DNA of 54,558 nt, taken from Planctomycetota bacterium (lineage in GTDB: Bacteria; Planctomycetota; Planctomycetia; Pirellulales; PNKZ01). Under the pieces are notes generated by a model, which made no database searches, had not been told where the DNA came from, and worked only from the letters and a program-made list of their open reading frames with translations. Below, in pieces: positions 33,961 through 44,646 of this stretch. Position 1 is the stretch's first letter, and the number at the start of each line of letters is the position of its first letter. A program made the translations under genes and the position numbers. Location of the stretch: NCBI GenBank assembly GCA_017303535.1, contig JAFLCO010000004.1, forward strand, positions 1 to 54,558, written 5' to 3'.

Positions 33961-36678
33961 ATGACCGACGAACCGCGAACTTCGCCGGCCCCGCACGCCT
34001 CGTCGGCCACCGACGTTCTTCGAACGCTCGAGGTCGACCCCCGTCGCGGCCTCGACGACGCCGCCGTGGCCGTTCGCCGCCAAAAGTACGGACCCAATCG
34101 CTTACCTGAAGGTGAGCATCGCTCGGCCGTACAAAAATTTCTCGATCAATTCAAACAGTTGGTCGTCGCCATTCTGCTCGTCGCCGCGGTCATCGCCGGC
34201 GCGCTGGGCGATCTGCTCGACACGGCCGCCATCCTCGCGATCGTGCTGCTCAACGCCGTACTCGGGTTCGTGCAAGAAGAACGAGCCGAGAAGGCTTTGG
34301 AGGCGATGAAAAAGCTTTCGGTGCCGTCGGCCCGCGTGCGCCGTAGCGGCGGCCTTGTTTCGGTGCCGGCCGAAGAGTTGGTGCCGGGCGATGTGGCCGA
34401 GGTCGAAGCCGGCGACAGCGTGCCGGCCGACCTGCGGTTGCTCGAAGCCTACGGTTTGAAAACGCAAGAGGCCGCGCTCACCGGCGAATCGGTGCCGGTC
34501 GATAAAGACGCGGCTTCGACGGCCGAACCCGAGGCCGTGCCCGGCGATCGACTCAACATGCTCTTCTTCGGGACGACTGTAGCCGCAGGCAAGGGAGTGG
34601 CCGTCGTCACTTCGACCGGCGCGGCGACGGAGCTGGGCCGCATTGCCGGCTACTTGGCCGAAGATGCCCGGGAACCGACGCCGCTGCAGCGCCGCTTAGA
34701 AGGCCTCGGTCGGTGGTTGGCGGGCGGGTGCTTGGCGATCGTCGCGGTGATCGCCGCGTTGCAGCTGGCGCGCGGCTACGCGTGGTCGGAAGTGTTGTTG
34801 CCCGCCGTCGGGTTGGCCGTGGCTGCCGTGCCGGAGAGCTTACCGGCGGTCGTCACCGTCACGCTCGCGCTCGGCTTGCAACGTTTGGTGCGGCGGCAGG
34901 CCCTGGTTCGCAAACTTCCGAGCGTCGAAACGCTCGGATCGGTCAACGTGATCTGCAGCGACAAAACGGGCACGCTCACGCGCAACGAGATGACCGTGCG
35001 CGAAGCGTGGGCCGGCGGTGCCCGCTACGAAGCGACCGGCTCCGGCTACGCGACCGACGGCGAGTTTCGCACGGCCGGCGACGTTGCGAAAAAGCTTGCC
35101 GCTCACGACGGCGACTTAGAGCACGCACTCTGGATTGGGCTCGTCTGCAACAACGCGGCGATCCGGCCCGCGAAAGAGGGCGAGGAAGCGAAGGTCGTCG
35201 GCGATCCGACGGAAGCCGCGCTGCTCGTGGCCGCGGCCAAGCGAGGCGTGACCACGGAAAAGCGTCCTGCCGAGCGCGAATACGAATTACCGTTCGATTC
35301 GACCCGCAAGATCATGTCGGTCGTCGTCAGGTCGGATGACGGACCGAAGCACTTACTGACCAAAGGTGCGCCGGAAATGATCGTCGGACGTTGCCGAGCG
35401 ATCCTCGTCCGCGGTCGCGAAGTAGCGCTGAATGAAGAGCATCGCAAGTCGCTCTCCGAAGCCGAGGCCGGCATGGCGTCGCGAGCCCTCCGCGTATTGG
35501 CCTTGGCCTATCGCGAACTGCCGCACGAGACAAAGCTCGATGGCGCGCTTGAGGCCGACGCCGTCGAACGGGACTTGGTCTTCGCAGGGCTCGTCGGCAT
35601 GATCGACCCGCCGCGCGATGAAGTCCGCGACGCCGTGAGGCTCTGCCGCGGTGCAGGCGTGCTCCCCGTGATGATCACCGGCGATCATCCGGCGACGGCT
35701 CAAGCGATTGCCCGCGAACTCGGAATCATGGACGCCGAGCGGCCGCAAGCCATGAGCGGCCGCGAACTCGACGCCGTCGACGACCACGGGCTGGCCGAGC
35801 GCGTGACGACGACGGCCGTCTATGCCCGCGTCACGGCCGAGCACAAGCTGCGGATCATCCGCGCCTGGCGCAGTCGCGGCGGCGTGGTGGCGATGACCGG
35901 AGACGGCGTCAACGACGCGCCGGCCATCAAAGCGGCCGACATCGGCATCGCCATGGGCATCACCGGCACCGACGTCACGAAAGAAGCGTCGGACATGGTG
36001 CTCATGGACGACAACTTCGCGACGATCGTCAGCGCCGTCGAAGAAGGACGCGGCATCCTCGACAACATCAAGAAGGTCATTCATTACCTCCTGTCGTGCA
36101 ACGCCGGCGAAGTGCTGCTGATGTTCTTCGCGGCGCTGCTGGGAATGCCGACACCGCTGACCGCGATTCAAATCCTCTGGATTAACCTAATTACCGACGG
36201 TTTGCCGGCGCTGGCTCTGGCCACGGAACCGCCGGAAGAGAACCTCATGCAGCGGAAGCCGAAGTCGGTCGATGCGGCGCTTATCTCGCGCAGCCGCGTC
36301 GTCGAAATCATCGGCCATGGGCTCTTGATGGGCGTCACGGCCTTGGCCGCCTTCGTATGGATGCAGTCGCTGTATCCCGACGACCTCCGCGTGGCTCAAG
36401 CCGTAACGTTCGCCGTCATCGCTTTCGCCCAATTGTTCTATGCCCTGGCTTGCCGCAGCCGGCGCATCACGCTTTGGCGGCTCGGGCTCATGACCAATCG
36501 CACGCTGCTGGCGGCCGTGGCACTCTCGGGCCTCTTGCAGATCGGGGCCGTGTACTTGGCAGGCATCGACGATGCTTGGCGCCGGCCCGAGGTGTGGCCT
36601 GTGTTTCTGCTGGCGATTGTGCCGATGGCGCTGGTCGAAATGGTCAAGCTGCTGCGCAGGCCCCGAGCCGCCGCTTAG
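33961..36678 (+). CDS. SERCA-type Ca2+-transporting P-type ATPase
   Basis: This 905-residue pump carries LTGES (about 173), the phosphorylation motif DKTGTLT (334-340), a KGAPE motif, and [17 protein letters not shown] (about 645). Membrane residues support Ca2+: helix 4 reads VPESLP with the conserved Glu, helix 5 has NAGEV, and helix 6 has [11 protein letters not shown]. The helix-8 acidic ligand of SERCA is Gln here ([11 protein letters not shown]). This suggests one Ca2+ per cycle, as in plasma-membrane pumps. The frame opens at 33871, but ATG 33961 begins the family sequence. Copy 2 of the GGGTGGCTGGG element follows. Confidence 0.92.
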   Translation: MTDEPRTSPAPHASSATDVLRTLEVDPRRGLDDAAVAVRRQKYGPNRLPEGEHRSAVQKFLDQFKQLVVAILLVAAVIAGALGDLLDTAAILAIVLLNAVLGFVQEERAEKALEAMKKLSVPSARVRRSGGLVSVPAEELVPGDVAEVEAGDSVPADLRLLEAYGLKTQEAALTGESVPVDKDAASTAEPEAVPGDRLNMLFFGTTVAAGKGVAVVTSTGAATELGRIAGYLAEDAREPTPLQRRLEGLGRWLAGGCLAIVAVIAALQLARGYAWSEVLLPAVGLAVAAVPESLPAVVTVTLALGLQRLVRRQALVRKLPSVETLGSVNVICSDKTGTLTRNEMTVREAWAGGARYEATGSGYATDGEFRTAGDVAKKLAAHDGDLEHALWIGLVCNNAAIRPAKEGEEAKVVGDPTEAALLVAAAKRGVTTEKRPAEREYELPFDSTRKIMSVVVRSDDGPKHLLTKGAPEMIVGRCRAILVRGREVALNEEHRKSLSEAEAGMASRALRVLALAYRELPHETKLDGALEADAVERDLVFAGLVGMIDPPRDEVRDAVRLCRGAGVLPVMITGDHPATAQAIARELGIMDAERPQAMSGRELDAVDDHGLAERVTTTAVYARVTAEHKLRIIRAWRSRGGVVAMTGDGVNDAPAIKAADIGIAMGITGTDVTKEASDMVLMDDNFATIVSAVEEGRGILDNIKKVIHYLLSCNAGEVLLMFFAALLGMPTPLTAIQILWINLITDGLPALALATEPPEENLMQRKPKSVDAALISRSRVVEIIGHGLLMGVTALAAFVWMQSLYPDDLRVAQAVTFAVIAFAQLFYALACRSRRITLWRLGLMTNRTLLAAVALSGLLQIGAVYLAGIDDAWRRPEVWPVFLLAIVPMALVEMVKLLRRPRAAA

Positions 36679-36689
36679 CTCAAACCGTC

Positions 36690-36779
36690 GGGTGGCTGGG
36701 TCTGGAGCGTACTCGCGAAGGCCCAGTAGTTTTACGTCTCGCAAACTTGGGGCACCGCTTCGCTATGCCCCAGCCACCC
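36690..36779. repeat. GGGTGGCTGGG...CCCAGCCACCC element, copy 2
   Basis: Same ends and inner AGGCCCAGTA...GGGGCACCGC pair as copy 1. It lies 12 bases after the ATPase stop. The gap 36780-36965 to the next gene holds nothing else recognised. Confidence 0.75.
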
Positions 36780-36965
36780 AAGGTCTTGCGCAATGTATAG
36801 GGCGTGCGAAAAAGCGACTGGCCGGCCATGTTCCGACGCGGGTCGATGTGAATGCCGCCCTGGGGCCGAAACGGCCGGAATCCGTGTGGAATTCGGGGTC
36901 CGGTTTGGTTTAATAAAGAGATCGCTCCCGCCTCGCCTTCTCGCCCTCCTTCGGCACCCTCCGCC

Positions 36966-39900
36966 ATGAGCTTTGCTGCGTCTTTGCGCTGCGCGACGTT
37001 GTCCCTCTTCGCGGCTTTCGCATCCGTTGCGAACGTCGTCGACGCGGCCGAATCGATTTCGTTCAATCGTGACATTCGCCCGATCTTGGCGGAGACCTGC
37101 TTCCACTGTCACGGGCCCGATCCCGGCTCGCGCAAAGCCGATCTGCGGCTCGATCGCGAAGAGAGCTTCTTCGCCAAAGACAACCCGCTCGTCGTGCCGG
37201 GCAAGCCGGAAGCGAGCCCGTTGTGCGATCGCGTGCTGTCGCGCGATCCCGACGAACAGATGCCGCCGCCTGACGCGCACAAACAACTGACGGACGAGCA
37301 GCGCCAGTTACTGAAGCGCTGGGTGGCCGAGGGAGCCAAGTGGCAGCCGCATTGGTCGTTCCTTCCGCCACAGCGTCCGCAGTTGCCTGCCGTGAAGAAT
37401 GCGGCCTGGACGAAAAACCCGATCGATCGCTTCGTTGCGGCCGGGCTTGATGCCGCCGGATTAGAACCGGCGACCGAAGCGACGCCCGAGACGTTGTGCC
37501 GGCGCGTGTATCTCGATCTCACCGGCTTGCCGCCGACGCCCGAAGAGTTGCAGCTTTACTTGAACGACAGCGGGACTGATCGCTATGAGCGGTTGGTCGA
37601 ACGGTTGCTGGCCTCGCCGCGCTACGGCGAACATCGGGCTCGCTACTGGCTCGATGCGGCCCGTTATGCCGACACGCATGGTTTGCATTTTGACAACTAT
37701 CGCGAGATGTGGCCATACCGTGATTGGGTCATCAACTCATTCAATCGCAATCAACCTTTCGACGAGTTCACCGTCGAGCAGCTTGCGGGCGACTTGCTGC
37801 CGAATCCGACGGTCGAACAAAAGATCGCGACCGGCTTTCATCGCTGCAACATGACGACGAACGAAGGGGGCACGATCGCCGACGAAAACCTGGCGAACTA
37901 TGCCCGCGATCGCGTGGAGACGACGAGCTGGGTTTGGCTCGGGCTCACGGCCAACTGTGCGGTGTGCCACGATCATAAGTTCGACCCGATCACACAGCGC
38001 GACTTCTATTCGATGAGCGCGTTCTTCCGCAACACCACGCAAGGCTCGCACGACGGCAACATCAAAGACACGAAGCCGGTGCTGTTTTTGCCCGGCGCGA
38101 TGGATGCTCCGCGCTACAATGCCCTGCCGACGGAACTCGCGGCGGCTCGTGACGCTCAGAACAAGCGGCGGGGCGCGGCGGCGAAAGCCATCGATGAGTT
38201 TCTAACGCAAGTGAAGCCGGACGAAGTGGATTTGGCGGCTGCGGGCTTAGTGAAGCATGAACGATTGGTCGGTGGCCAAGCGCCCGCCACGGCCGAACCG
38301 CTGGGATGGCGGCCCGACGGTAAGTTCGGCCCCGCGCCGGTGTTGCCGGCCGGCGAAACGATCGAACTCGGCGACGTCGCCGGCTTCGGGCTCGATCAGC
38401 CGTTCAGCGTTTCGCTCTGGGTCCGCCCGGCCGTGAACTTGAACGACGGCACGCTTGTTGCGCGGTCGCCCGTGAAGGGGGCCGGGCCGAGTTGGGAGTT
38501 GTCGCTGTTTCAAGGAGGCAAGCTCTCGCTGGCGATCAATAGCGCCGAGCCGAAAGGTTCGTTGCGAGCCATTTCGCGTCGGCCCGTCGCTCGCCCCGGC
38601 GTGTGGGTTCATGTCACGGCGACTTACGACGGCTCCGGCCGTGCGGAAGGCATCACGCTCTTCACCGGGGGCGAACCGCAAAACGACGCCAACCGCAGCG
38701 GCGGTCCGCTGACGCCGGTGGCTGCAAAGACCCAGACGCCTGGGGTGCTGCGACTGGGCGCCCGTGCGGCGGCCGCCAATCAGTTCGCCGGCGGCTCGCT
38801 GCAAGACGTGCGTATTTACGCGCAACGCTTGCCCGCCGGTGACGTCAAGACGTTGTCGACATTACACGATCTGCGTAACGTCGCTCGCATCGCGCCGGCC
38901 AAACGCAACGCGCAGCAGAAGGACCGGCTGACGATGTTCTTCTTGGAGAACTTCGACAAGCCGTACATTGCGGCGCGCGAAAAGGTGGTGTCGCTCGAAG
39001 ACGAGCAGCGCGCGATCGAAGCTCGCAGCACGATCACGCACGTGCAAGAAGAGAAGATGAACTCGCCGGCGATGGCGAACATTCTCTTGCGCGGCGATTA
39101 TGCGAAACTCGGCGACAAGGTCGACCCGACGGTCTTCGCCGCCTTGTCGCCGCTGCCGGCCGGCGCGGAACGTAACCGGCTCGGGCTGGCCCAGTGGCTC
39201 GTCGACCCTAAGAATCCGCTGCCGGCGCGGGTGACTGTGAATCGCTTCTGGCAGGAAGTGTTCGGCACGGGGCTGGTGAAAACGGCCGAGGACTTCGGCA
39301 TTATGGGCGAAGCGCCGAGCCATCCGGAGCTGCTTGATTGGCTGGCCGTCGAGTTCCGCGAAAGCGGCTGGGACGTGAAGCACCTGTTCCGTTTGATGGT
39401 GCTCTCGAACACGTACCGTCAAGCCGCCGTGGCGACGCCTGCGAAGCTTGCCAAAGATCGCGACAACCGGCTCCTCTCGCGCGGGCCCAGGTTCCGCATG
39501 GACGCCGAAATGATTCGCGACTACGCGCTAGCCGTGAGCGGCGAACTCGCCGGCCGGATGGGAGGCCCGAGCGTACGGCCTTATCAGCCGGAAGGAATTT
39601 GGGACGTCGTCGGTCTGCCCGGCGGCAACACGCGCGAGTACAAGCAAGACACGGGCGACAGTCTCTATCGCCGCAGCTTGTACACGTTCTGGAAACGAAT
39701 GGCCCCGCCGCCGAACTTGGAAACGTTCAACGCACCGGCGCGGGAGTTTAGCTGTTTGCGACGTGAGCGAACCAATACGCCGCTGCAGGCCCTGGTGACG
39801 CTCAACGACCCGACGTTCGTGGAAGCGGCCCGCAACGTGGCCCAGCGCGTGCTGCAAGCCTCGGACGGCGAACCGCAGCAAACTTTGACGCTGGCCGTCG

Positions 39901-40121
39901 AGCGGATACTCTGCCGCGCGCTGAAGCCGGAAGAAGCGAAAGTTTGGGAAGCGGCGCTTGCCGATCTCTTGAGCTACTACCACGGCCATCGATCGGACGC
40001 GGAAGCGCTGATCAAGACCGGCGAAAGCCGGCCGAATCCGACGCTCGACGCGGCGCAGCTCGCCGCGTGGACGAACATTTGCAACGCGATGCTGAATTTG
40101 GATGAAGTGCTGAATAAGTAA
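36966..40121 (+). CDS. Cytochrome c-like/DUF1549/LamG/DUF1553 protein
   Basis: This 1051-residue exported protein has a signal peptide to about residue 27. An N-terminal c-type heme motif follows (CFHCH, residues 45-49, within SFNRDIRPILAETCFHCHGPD). Then comes DUF1549 (NPIDRFVAAGLDAAGLEP, CRRVYLDLTGLPPT, VWLGLTANCAVCHDHKFDP). A LamG-like insertion occupies about 460-640 (FSVSLWVRPAVNLNDGTLV). DUF1553 ends the protein (VNRFWQEVFGTGLVKTAEDFGIMG, LQALVTLNDPTFVEAARNVAQRVL). This is the planctomycete PSCyt1/PSD1 architecture of unknown function. Its partner is the downstream DUF1501 gene. The frame opens at 36852; ATG 36966 gives the signal peptide. Confidence 0.92.
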   Translation: MSFAASLRCATLSLFAAFASVANVVDAAESISFNRDIRPILAETCFHCHGPDPGSRKADLRLDREESFFAKDNPLVVPGKPEASPLCDRVLSRDPDEQMPPPDAHKQLTDEQRQLLKRWVAEGAKWQPHWSFLPPQRPQLPAVKNAAWTKNPIDRFVAAGLDAAGLEPATEATPETLCRRVYLDLTGLPPTPEELQLYLNDSGTDRYERLVERLLASPRYGEHRARYWLDAARYADTHGLHFDNYREMWPYRDWVINSFNRNQPFDEFTVEQLAGDLLPNPTVEQKIATGFHRCNMTTNEGGTIADENLANYARDRVETTSWVWLGLTANCAVCHDHKFDPITQRDFYSMSAFFRNTTQGSHDGNIKDTKPVLFLPGAMDAPRYNALPTELAAARDAQNKRRGAAAKAIDEFLTQVKPDEVDLAAAGLVKHERLVGGQAPATAEPLGWRPDGKFGPAPVLPAGETIELGDVAGFGLDQPFSVSLWVRPAVNLNDGTLVARSPVKGAGPSWELSLFQGGKLSLAINSAEPKGSLRAISRRPVARPGVWVHVTATYDGSGRAEGITLFTGGEPQNDANRSGGPLTPVAAKTQTPGVLRLGARAAAANQFAGGSLQDVRIYAQRLPAGDVKTLSTLHDLRNVARIAPAKRNAQQKDRLTMFFLENFDKPYIAAREKVVSLEDEQRAIEARSTITHVQEEKMNSPAMANILLRGDYAKLGDKVDPTVFAALSPLPAGAERNRLGLAQWLVDPKNPLPARVTVNRFWQEVFGTGLVKTAEDFGIMGEAPSHPELLDWLAVEFRESGWDVKHLFRLMVLSNTYRQAAVATPAKLAKDRDNRLLSRGPRFRMDAEMIRDYALAVSGELAGRMGGPSVRPYQPEGIWDVVGLPGGNTREYKQDTGDSLYRRSLYTFWKRMAPPPNLETFNAPAREFSCLRRERTNTPLQALVTLNDPTFVEAARNVAQRVLQASDGEPQQTLTLAVERILCRALKPEEAKVWEAALADLLSYYHGHRSDAEALIKTGESRPNPTLDAAQLAAWTNICNAMLNLDEVLNK

Positions 40122-40187
40122 CGAGCGAGATATATTGTCGCTCCGTCTCCTGCCGACTGCCCACTGCCTCCTGCCCACTGATACGCC

Positions 40188-41672
40188 ATGCATCCTCTCG
40201 ACGACTTCCGCACGCTCGAAACCCGTCGCCAGTTTTTCTCGCGCGGCAAAAGCGCGATCGGCTACGCCGCGCTAAGCACGCTGCTCGGGCAAGGCGTAGG
40301 CAACGCTTATGGCGCGGCTGCGGCCTCCGCGACCAGTTCGCCTGCCGCGGGTCTCAAGAAACTCGGCCCGCATTTTCCGGCCAAGGCGAAGAACGTCATC
40401 TATCTGCACATGGTCGGCGGCCCTGCGCAGATGGACCTCTACGACTACAAGCCCGAGATGGCGAAGTGGTACGACAAGGACCTGCCGGACTCGATCCGCA
40501 AAGGCCAGCGCCTGACGACGATGACCTCGGGACAGGCCCGGTTTCCTATCGCGCCGTCGAAGTACAAGTTCGCCCAGCACGGCAAGTGCGGCATGTGGGT
40601 CAGCGAAATGCTCCCCGAGACGGCCAAGTGCGTCGACGAAATGTGCTTCATCCGTTCGCTCAACACGGAAGCGATCAACCATGAGCCGGCGATCACGGCC
40701 ATGCAAACCGGCAGCCAAGTTTCCGGCCGGCCCTGCTTCGGCAGTTGGGCGGCGTACGGGCTCGGCTCGGCCAACGAAAACCTGCCGACGTTCGTCGTGC
40801 TCGTCGCCGTGCCGACGAATCGGGCTCAAGAACAAGCGATCAGCGCGAAGCTCTGGTCGTCCGGATTTCTCCCCGGCCATTACACGGGCGTGTCGTTCCG
40901 CTCGAAAGGCGACCCGATCCTGTACATCAACAACCCGGCCGGCGTGCCCGACGAAGTTCGCCGCCGGATGCTCGACAGCATCCGCACGATCAACGAGCAG
41001 ACGCTGAAGGCGGTCGGTGATCCGGAGACGCAAACGCGAATCGCCCAGTATGAAATGGCGTTCCGCATGCAAGCGAGCGTGCCGGAACTGACCTCGCTGG
41101 CCGATGAGACCGAGGGGACGTTCAAGCTGTACGGTGAAGACGCGCGGAAGCCGGGCTCATTGCCGAACAGCATGCTGATGGCCCGACGATTGGTCGAGCG
41201 CGGCGTGCGGTTCGTGCAGATCTATCACAACAACTGGGACCACCACAGCGACCTGACCGGCCGGATGCCGGCGCAAGCCAAAGACCTCGACCGTGCGACG
41301 TACGGCCTGATTCACGACCTCAAGCAGCGCGGCATGCTGGACGAGACGCTGATCATCTGGGGCGGCGAATTCGGCCGCACCATTTATTCGCAAGGCGGAC
41401 TGACGAAGGACAACTACGGCCGCGACCACCACCCGCGCTGCTTCACCATGTGGATGGCCGGCGGCGGTGCGAAAGGCGGGGCGATCTACGGTGAGACCGA
41501 CGAGTTTAGTTACAACATCGTGAAAGATCCGGTGCATATCCGCGACTTCCACGCGACGACGCTGCAACTGCTCGGCTTCAACCACGAGAAGTTCACGTAC
41601 AAACACCAAGGGCTCGACTTCAAACTCAGCGGCGTAGAACCGGCACGCGTGGTGAAGGAGCTGATCGCGTAG
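40188..41672 (+). CDS. DUF1501 family Tat-exported protein
   Basis: This 494-residue partner of the cytochrome/DUF1549/DUF1553 protein has a Tat-like N-terminus (ETRRQFFSRGKSAIGYAALSTLL). The core shows LHMVGGPAQMDLYDYKPEM, MCFIRSLNTEAINHEPA, VRFVQIYHNNWDHHSDL and IIWGGEFGRTIYSQGG, with RDHHPRCFTMWMAGGG. These are the DUF1501 (alkaline-phosphatase superfamily fold) hallmarks. The pairing with PSD1 genes is standard in planctomycetes, and the role is unknown. A 66-base spacer separates it from the upstream gene, so co-transcription is likely. Confidence 0.92.
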   Translation: MHPLDDFRTLETRRQFFSRGKSAIGYAALSTLLGQGVGNAYGAAAASATSSPAAGLKKLGPHFPAKAKNVIYLHMVGGPAQMDLYDYKPEMAKWYDKDLPDSIRKGQRLTTMTSGQARFPIAPSKYKFAQHGKCGMWVSEMLPETAKCVDEMCFIRSLNTEAINHEPAITAMQTGSQVSGRPCFGSWAAYGLGSANENLPTFVVLVAVPTNRAQEQAISAKLWSSGFLPGHYTGVSFRSKGDPILYINNPAGVPDEVRRRMLDSIRTINEQTLKAVGDPETQTRIAQYEMAFRMQASVPELTSLADETEGTFKLYGEDARKPGSLPNSMLMARRLVERGVRFVQIYHNNWDHHSDLTGRMPAQAKDLDRATYGLIHDLKQRGMLDETLIIWGGEFGRTIYSQGGLTKDNYGRDHHPRCFTMWMAGGGAKGGAIYGETDEFSYNIVKDPVHIRDFHATTLQLLGFNHEKFTYKHQGLDFKLSGVEPARVVKELIA

Positions 41673-41690
41673 CGGCGAATGCCGAGATCG

Positions 41691-42419
41691 CTAAGCCGCG
41701 CGGCGTTCGACGGCCGGCAAGAGCGGCGTTCGAGCGCCGGTGCGGCGTTCCCAACTGGTGAAACGGCGGGCGAGTTTTGTGTCGCCGTAGAGTGCCGCGG
41801 CCACGCACCACGCCACGGCCGCGGCCGCCAGCGTATCGCTCACGTAGTGCATGTCGCCGATCACGCGCTGGCAGGCGGTGAGCGCGGCCATCGTCAAAAA
41901 ATACTTCCGGGCCTGCGGGTAGTTGGCCGCCAAGCCGAGTGCGAGGCCGAACGCCGTGGCCGTGTGGGCCGACGGAAAACTCTGCAGCGCGTTGCCCGCC
42001 GTGCCGAAGGGGAACCAACCGCTGAATTGGCCCCAGGCCGTACCGTCGGCCCCGTGAGCGAGCCATTGATACGGCCGCTCGCGGGCGATGCAGAGCTTCA
42101 CGATGTTGGCGCCGATGCCCGACCCCCAGGCCGCGCACATCAACCGCACGAGCTTCCGTCGACCGGTCGGATCGAGCGCCCAAACGGCCGCGAACATGAG
42201 CAAGATCGCCGCACCGTCGCCGAAAAGTTCCGCTTGGTTGATCAATTGCACGACGATCCGCGGCAGCCCCGTGTGCAAATCGGCCCGCGCCGCGGCGGCA
42301 TCTGCGAGCGGAATCGCCGCCAAGGCCGCGACAATCAAACATGCCGGCACGAGCCAAGCCTTCGGCTGAGGCGATTGTGCGGAAGAGGCGACGGGCAGTG
42401 GAGTCGGCGGAGCGTGCAT
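41691..42419 (-). CDS. PAP2-type membrane phosphatase
   Basis: This 242-residue integral membrane phosphatase has the three PAP2 motifs: KLCIARERP (KxxxxxxRP), FPSAHTATAFG (PSAH) and RVIGDMHYVSD (SRxxxxxHxxxD, with R conserved). About six hydrophobic helices are present. It would dephosphorylate lipid or undecaprenyl pyrophosphates at the membrane. The frame extends to 42698, but residues before MHAPPTPLP (42419) are not membrane-like. It converges on the DUF1501 gene with an 18-base gap, opposite in direction to the glycosyltransferase. Confidence 0.85.
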   Translation of the reverse strand: MHAPPTPLPVASSAQSPQPKAWLVPACLIVAALAAIPLADAAAARADLHTGLPRIVVQLINQAELFGDGAAILLMFAAVWALDPTGRRKLVRLMCAAWGSGIGANIVKLCIARERPYQWLAHGADGTAWGQFSGWFPFGTAGNALQSFPSAHTATAFGLALGLAANYPQARKYFLTMAALTACQRVIGDMHYVSDTLAAAAVAWCVAAALYGDTKLARRFTSWERRTGARTPLLPAVERRAA

Positions 42420-42700
42420 GCGTCGTTCGGCGGGATCGCGGGCGGAGGATCGACTTCGATAAATCGGCGGCGGCGAACTGTAGACCGGCCCGGCTTGCGG
42501 CGGCAAGAACAGTTCCCCGAAGTCGCGCTCTCGGCGGCTGCCGGCAGCGCCTGCGTTCTCATGAAAACTATCTTTCGACAATTGCCAAATAGTCGCATTG
42601 TGAGCCGCCGGCCGCTTGTCATACGATACCGGCCGCATGAGCAAGCGTAGCGGCGTGCAGGACGCACCGACCGCGAAGAATCGCCCGCCGTGCCGCAAGG

Positions 42701-44491
42701 ATGCAAGCTCTCCGTATGCGCCTCGAAGTGCGTCAGCCGTGGGTGGTGTTCGTCGCCGCCGTCGTCGTCTTCTTCACCATGCTCGGTCGTCCCTATCTTT
42801 GGGACGAAGATGAACCGAAGAACGCCGAATGTGCCCGCGAAATGTACGAGGCGGGCAATTGGTCCGTGCCGCAGTTCAACTACGAGCTGCGAACCGACAA
42901 GCCGATCCTGCTCTACTGGCTCATGCTGGCCGCCTACCACGTCGGCGGCGTCTCCGAGTTTACGGCTCGTTTCTGGTCGGCCGTGCTGGCCGTCGGCACG
43001 ACGATGCTCGTCTATCAACTCGGCCGGCGGTTGTACGACGCCCGCGTCGCGCTCTGGTCTGGCCTTGCGATGGCCACGTGCCTGATGTTCGCAATCAGCG
43101 GCCGCGCCGCGACTCCCGACTCGACCTTGATCTTCTGCATTACGCTCACGCTCTATCTCTTCGTCCGCTTCGGCGGCGTCGAGGCCTCGCCCGACGGCTT
43201 CCGCTTGCGGCGCGGCGGCTACGTAGCGATGTACGCGGCGATGGGCTTGGCCGTGCTGGCCAAAGGCCCCGTCGGCGTCGTGCTGCCCGGCGGCATTCTG
43301 GGGCTATTTTTGCTCTGCCGCAAACAACAAGAACTCGCGACCGTCACGTTCGCTCCGGAAACGCTCGCTGCGCGTCCTTGGTATCGCCGCGCCTTCGGCA
43401 ATATCACTCAAGCCCTCGCGCCGCGGCGATTGCTCGCGGCCGCGCTGGAACTCAAGCCGCTGGTGCTATTGGCAGTCGTCGGCCTGGTCGCGCTGCCGTG
43501 GTACGTGACGGTCGGCCTCAAGACCGACGGCGCCTGGCTCGCCGGCTTTCTCGGCAAGCACAACGTGGCCCGCTTCACCGGCTCCATGGAAGGGCACGGC
43601 GGCCCCGTCGTCTATTACCTCTTCGCGATCCTCGTCGGCTTCTTCCCCTGGTCGTGCCTGCTGCCGATCGGCATTTATCGGCTGGCGGTGCGCCTCCGCG
43701 AAAACGACGCCAACCCGCACCGCGCGGCCGATACGTTCGTCGCCTGTTGGGCGGGCCTCTACGTCGGGTTCTTCTCCCTGGCGAGCACGAAGCTCCCCAG
43801 CTACGTCCTGCCGGCCTACCCGGCCTTGGCGATCATCACCGGCAAGCTCATCGAAGAACGGCTCCGAGCGCCGTCGCTCGTGCCGCGCGCGTGGTTCCGC
43901 TGGGCGCTCTACACGCCGGCCATCATCGGCGTCGGCATTTGCATCGCGCTGCCCATCGTGGCGGCGTACCTCTTGCCGGGCGACGCTTGGCTCGGCGCGA
44001 TCGGCGGCGTGCTCGTCGTCGGCAGCGGCGTGCTCGTCTACTTTGCTCGCCGCGAGCAATCGCAGCGAATCATGATCGCTTACGCCGCGATGTCGCTTGT
44101 CTTCACCGTCGGGCTCACGGCCGGCGTCGCGAGTCGAATCAGCATGCATACGACGAGCTCGCAAGTCGTCGCCGACGTTCGCCAACTCACCGGATCGCAA
44201 CCGTCGCTCGTCGCCTTCCGCCACTACGAACCGACGCTCGTCTACTACGCCCAGCGGCACGTCCCCTCGGTGGCCACGGCCGACGAACTCGCCGCTTGGC
44301 TCGCCGAACATCCAAATTCCTGCATCGTCACCCGCGACGAACATCTGCTTGCCTTGGAAGCCGCACTCGACGCCAAGCCGCAAATTGCCGCGCGGCACAA
44401 GCGCTTCTTGCGGCGTCGCGGCGAGATCGTGGTCGTCGCACCGCCGGCCGTTTCGGTCGCCGCCGAAAGCCCTGCGGTTCTGAAGAGATAA
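42701..44491 (+). CDS. ArnT-like GT39 family glycosyltransferase
   Basis: This 596-residue polytopic membrane enzyme would transfer a sugar from a polyprenyl phosphate donor to an envelope acceptor. The GT-C motif is visible in LWDEDEPKNAECAREM (34-49) in the first periplasmic loop. It is followed by ELRTDKPILLYWLMLAAY and many hydrophobic helices (ALPWYVTVG, FPWSCLLPIG). The last ~150 residues form a soluble C-terminal domain. ATG 42701 or 42716 could be the start. A paired element separates it from the toroid-methyltransferase gene, which likely acts in the same pathway (inference). Confidence 0.82.
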   Translation: MQALRMRLEVRQPWVVFVAAVVVFFTMLGRPYLWDEDEPKNAECAREMYEAGNWSVPQFNYELRTDKPILLYWLMLAAYHVGGVSEFTARFWSAVLAVGTTMLVYQLGRRLYDARVALWSGLAMATCLMFAISGRAATPDSTLIFCITLTLYLFVRFGGVEASPDGFRLRRGGYVAMYAAMGLAVLAKGPVGVVLPGGILGLFLLCRKQQELATVTFAPETLAARPWYRRAFGNITQALAPRRLLAAALELKPLVLLAVVGLVALPWYVTVGLKTDGAWLAGFLGKHNVARFTGSMEGHGGPVVYYLFAILVGFFPWSCLLPIGIYRLAVRLRENDANPHRAADTFVACWAGLYVGFFSLASTKLPSYVLPAYPALAIITGKLIEERLRAPSLVPRAWFRWALYTPAIIGVGICIALPIVAAYLLPGDAWLGAIGGVLVVGSGVLVYFARREQSQRIMIAYAAMSLVFTVGLTAGVASRISMHTTSSQVVADVRQLTGSQPSLVAFRHYEPTLVYYAQRHVPSVATADELAAWLAEHPNSCIVTRDEHLLALEAALDAKPQIAARHKRFLRRRGEIVVVAPPAVSVAAESPAVLKR

Positions 44492-44500
44492 TAAATCGAG

Positions 44501-44581
44501 GGGTGCCGTTGGTGGCTTGCCCACCAGTGCCTCCTAGCATCGTCGAATAAGGCACTGGTGGACGAGCCACCAGTGGTACCC
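44501..44581. repeat. Paired inverted element, GGGTGCCGTTGGTGGC ends
   Basis: GGGTGCCGTTGGTGGC (44501) and GCCACCAGTGGTACCC (to 44581) form imperfect terminal inverted repeats with inner CCACCAGTGCC/GGCACTGGTGG hairpins. It lies 10 bases after the glycosyltransferase stop. Confidence 0.55.
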
Positions 44582-44633
44582 GAAACAAGACAACCGTCCC
44601 TGCGTCGCTTCGTTCACCCCTCGTCGTCCGCTT

Positions 44634-44638
44634 GAGGA
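44634..44638 (+). promoter_or_regulatory. Shine-Dalgarno site deciding the toroid-methyltransferase start
   Basis: GAGGA lies eight bases before ATG 44647. The alternative TTG at 44632 overlaps this site, so 44647 is preferred. Confidence 0.6.
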
Positions 44639-44646
44639 ATGCCGCT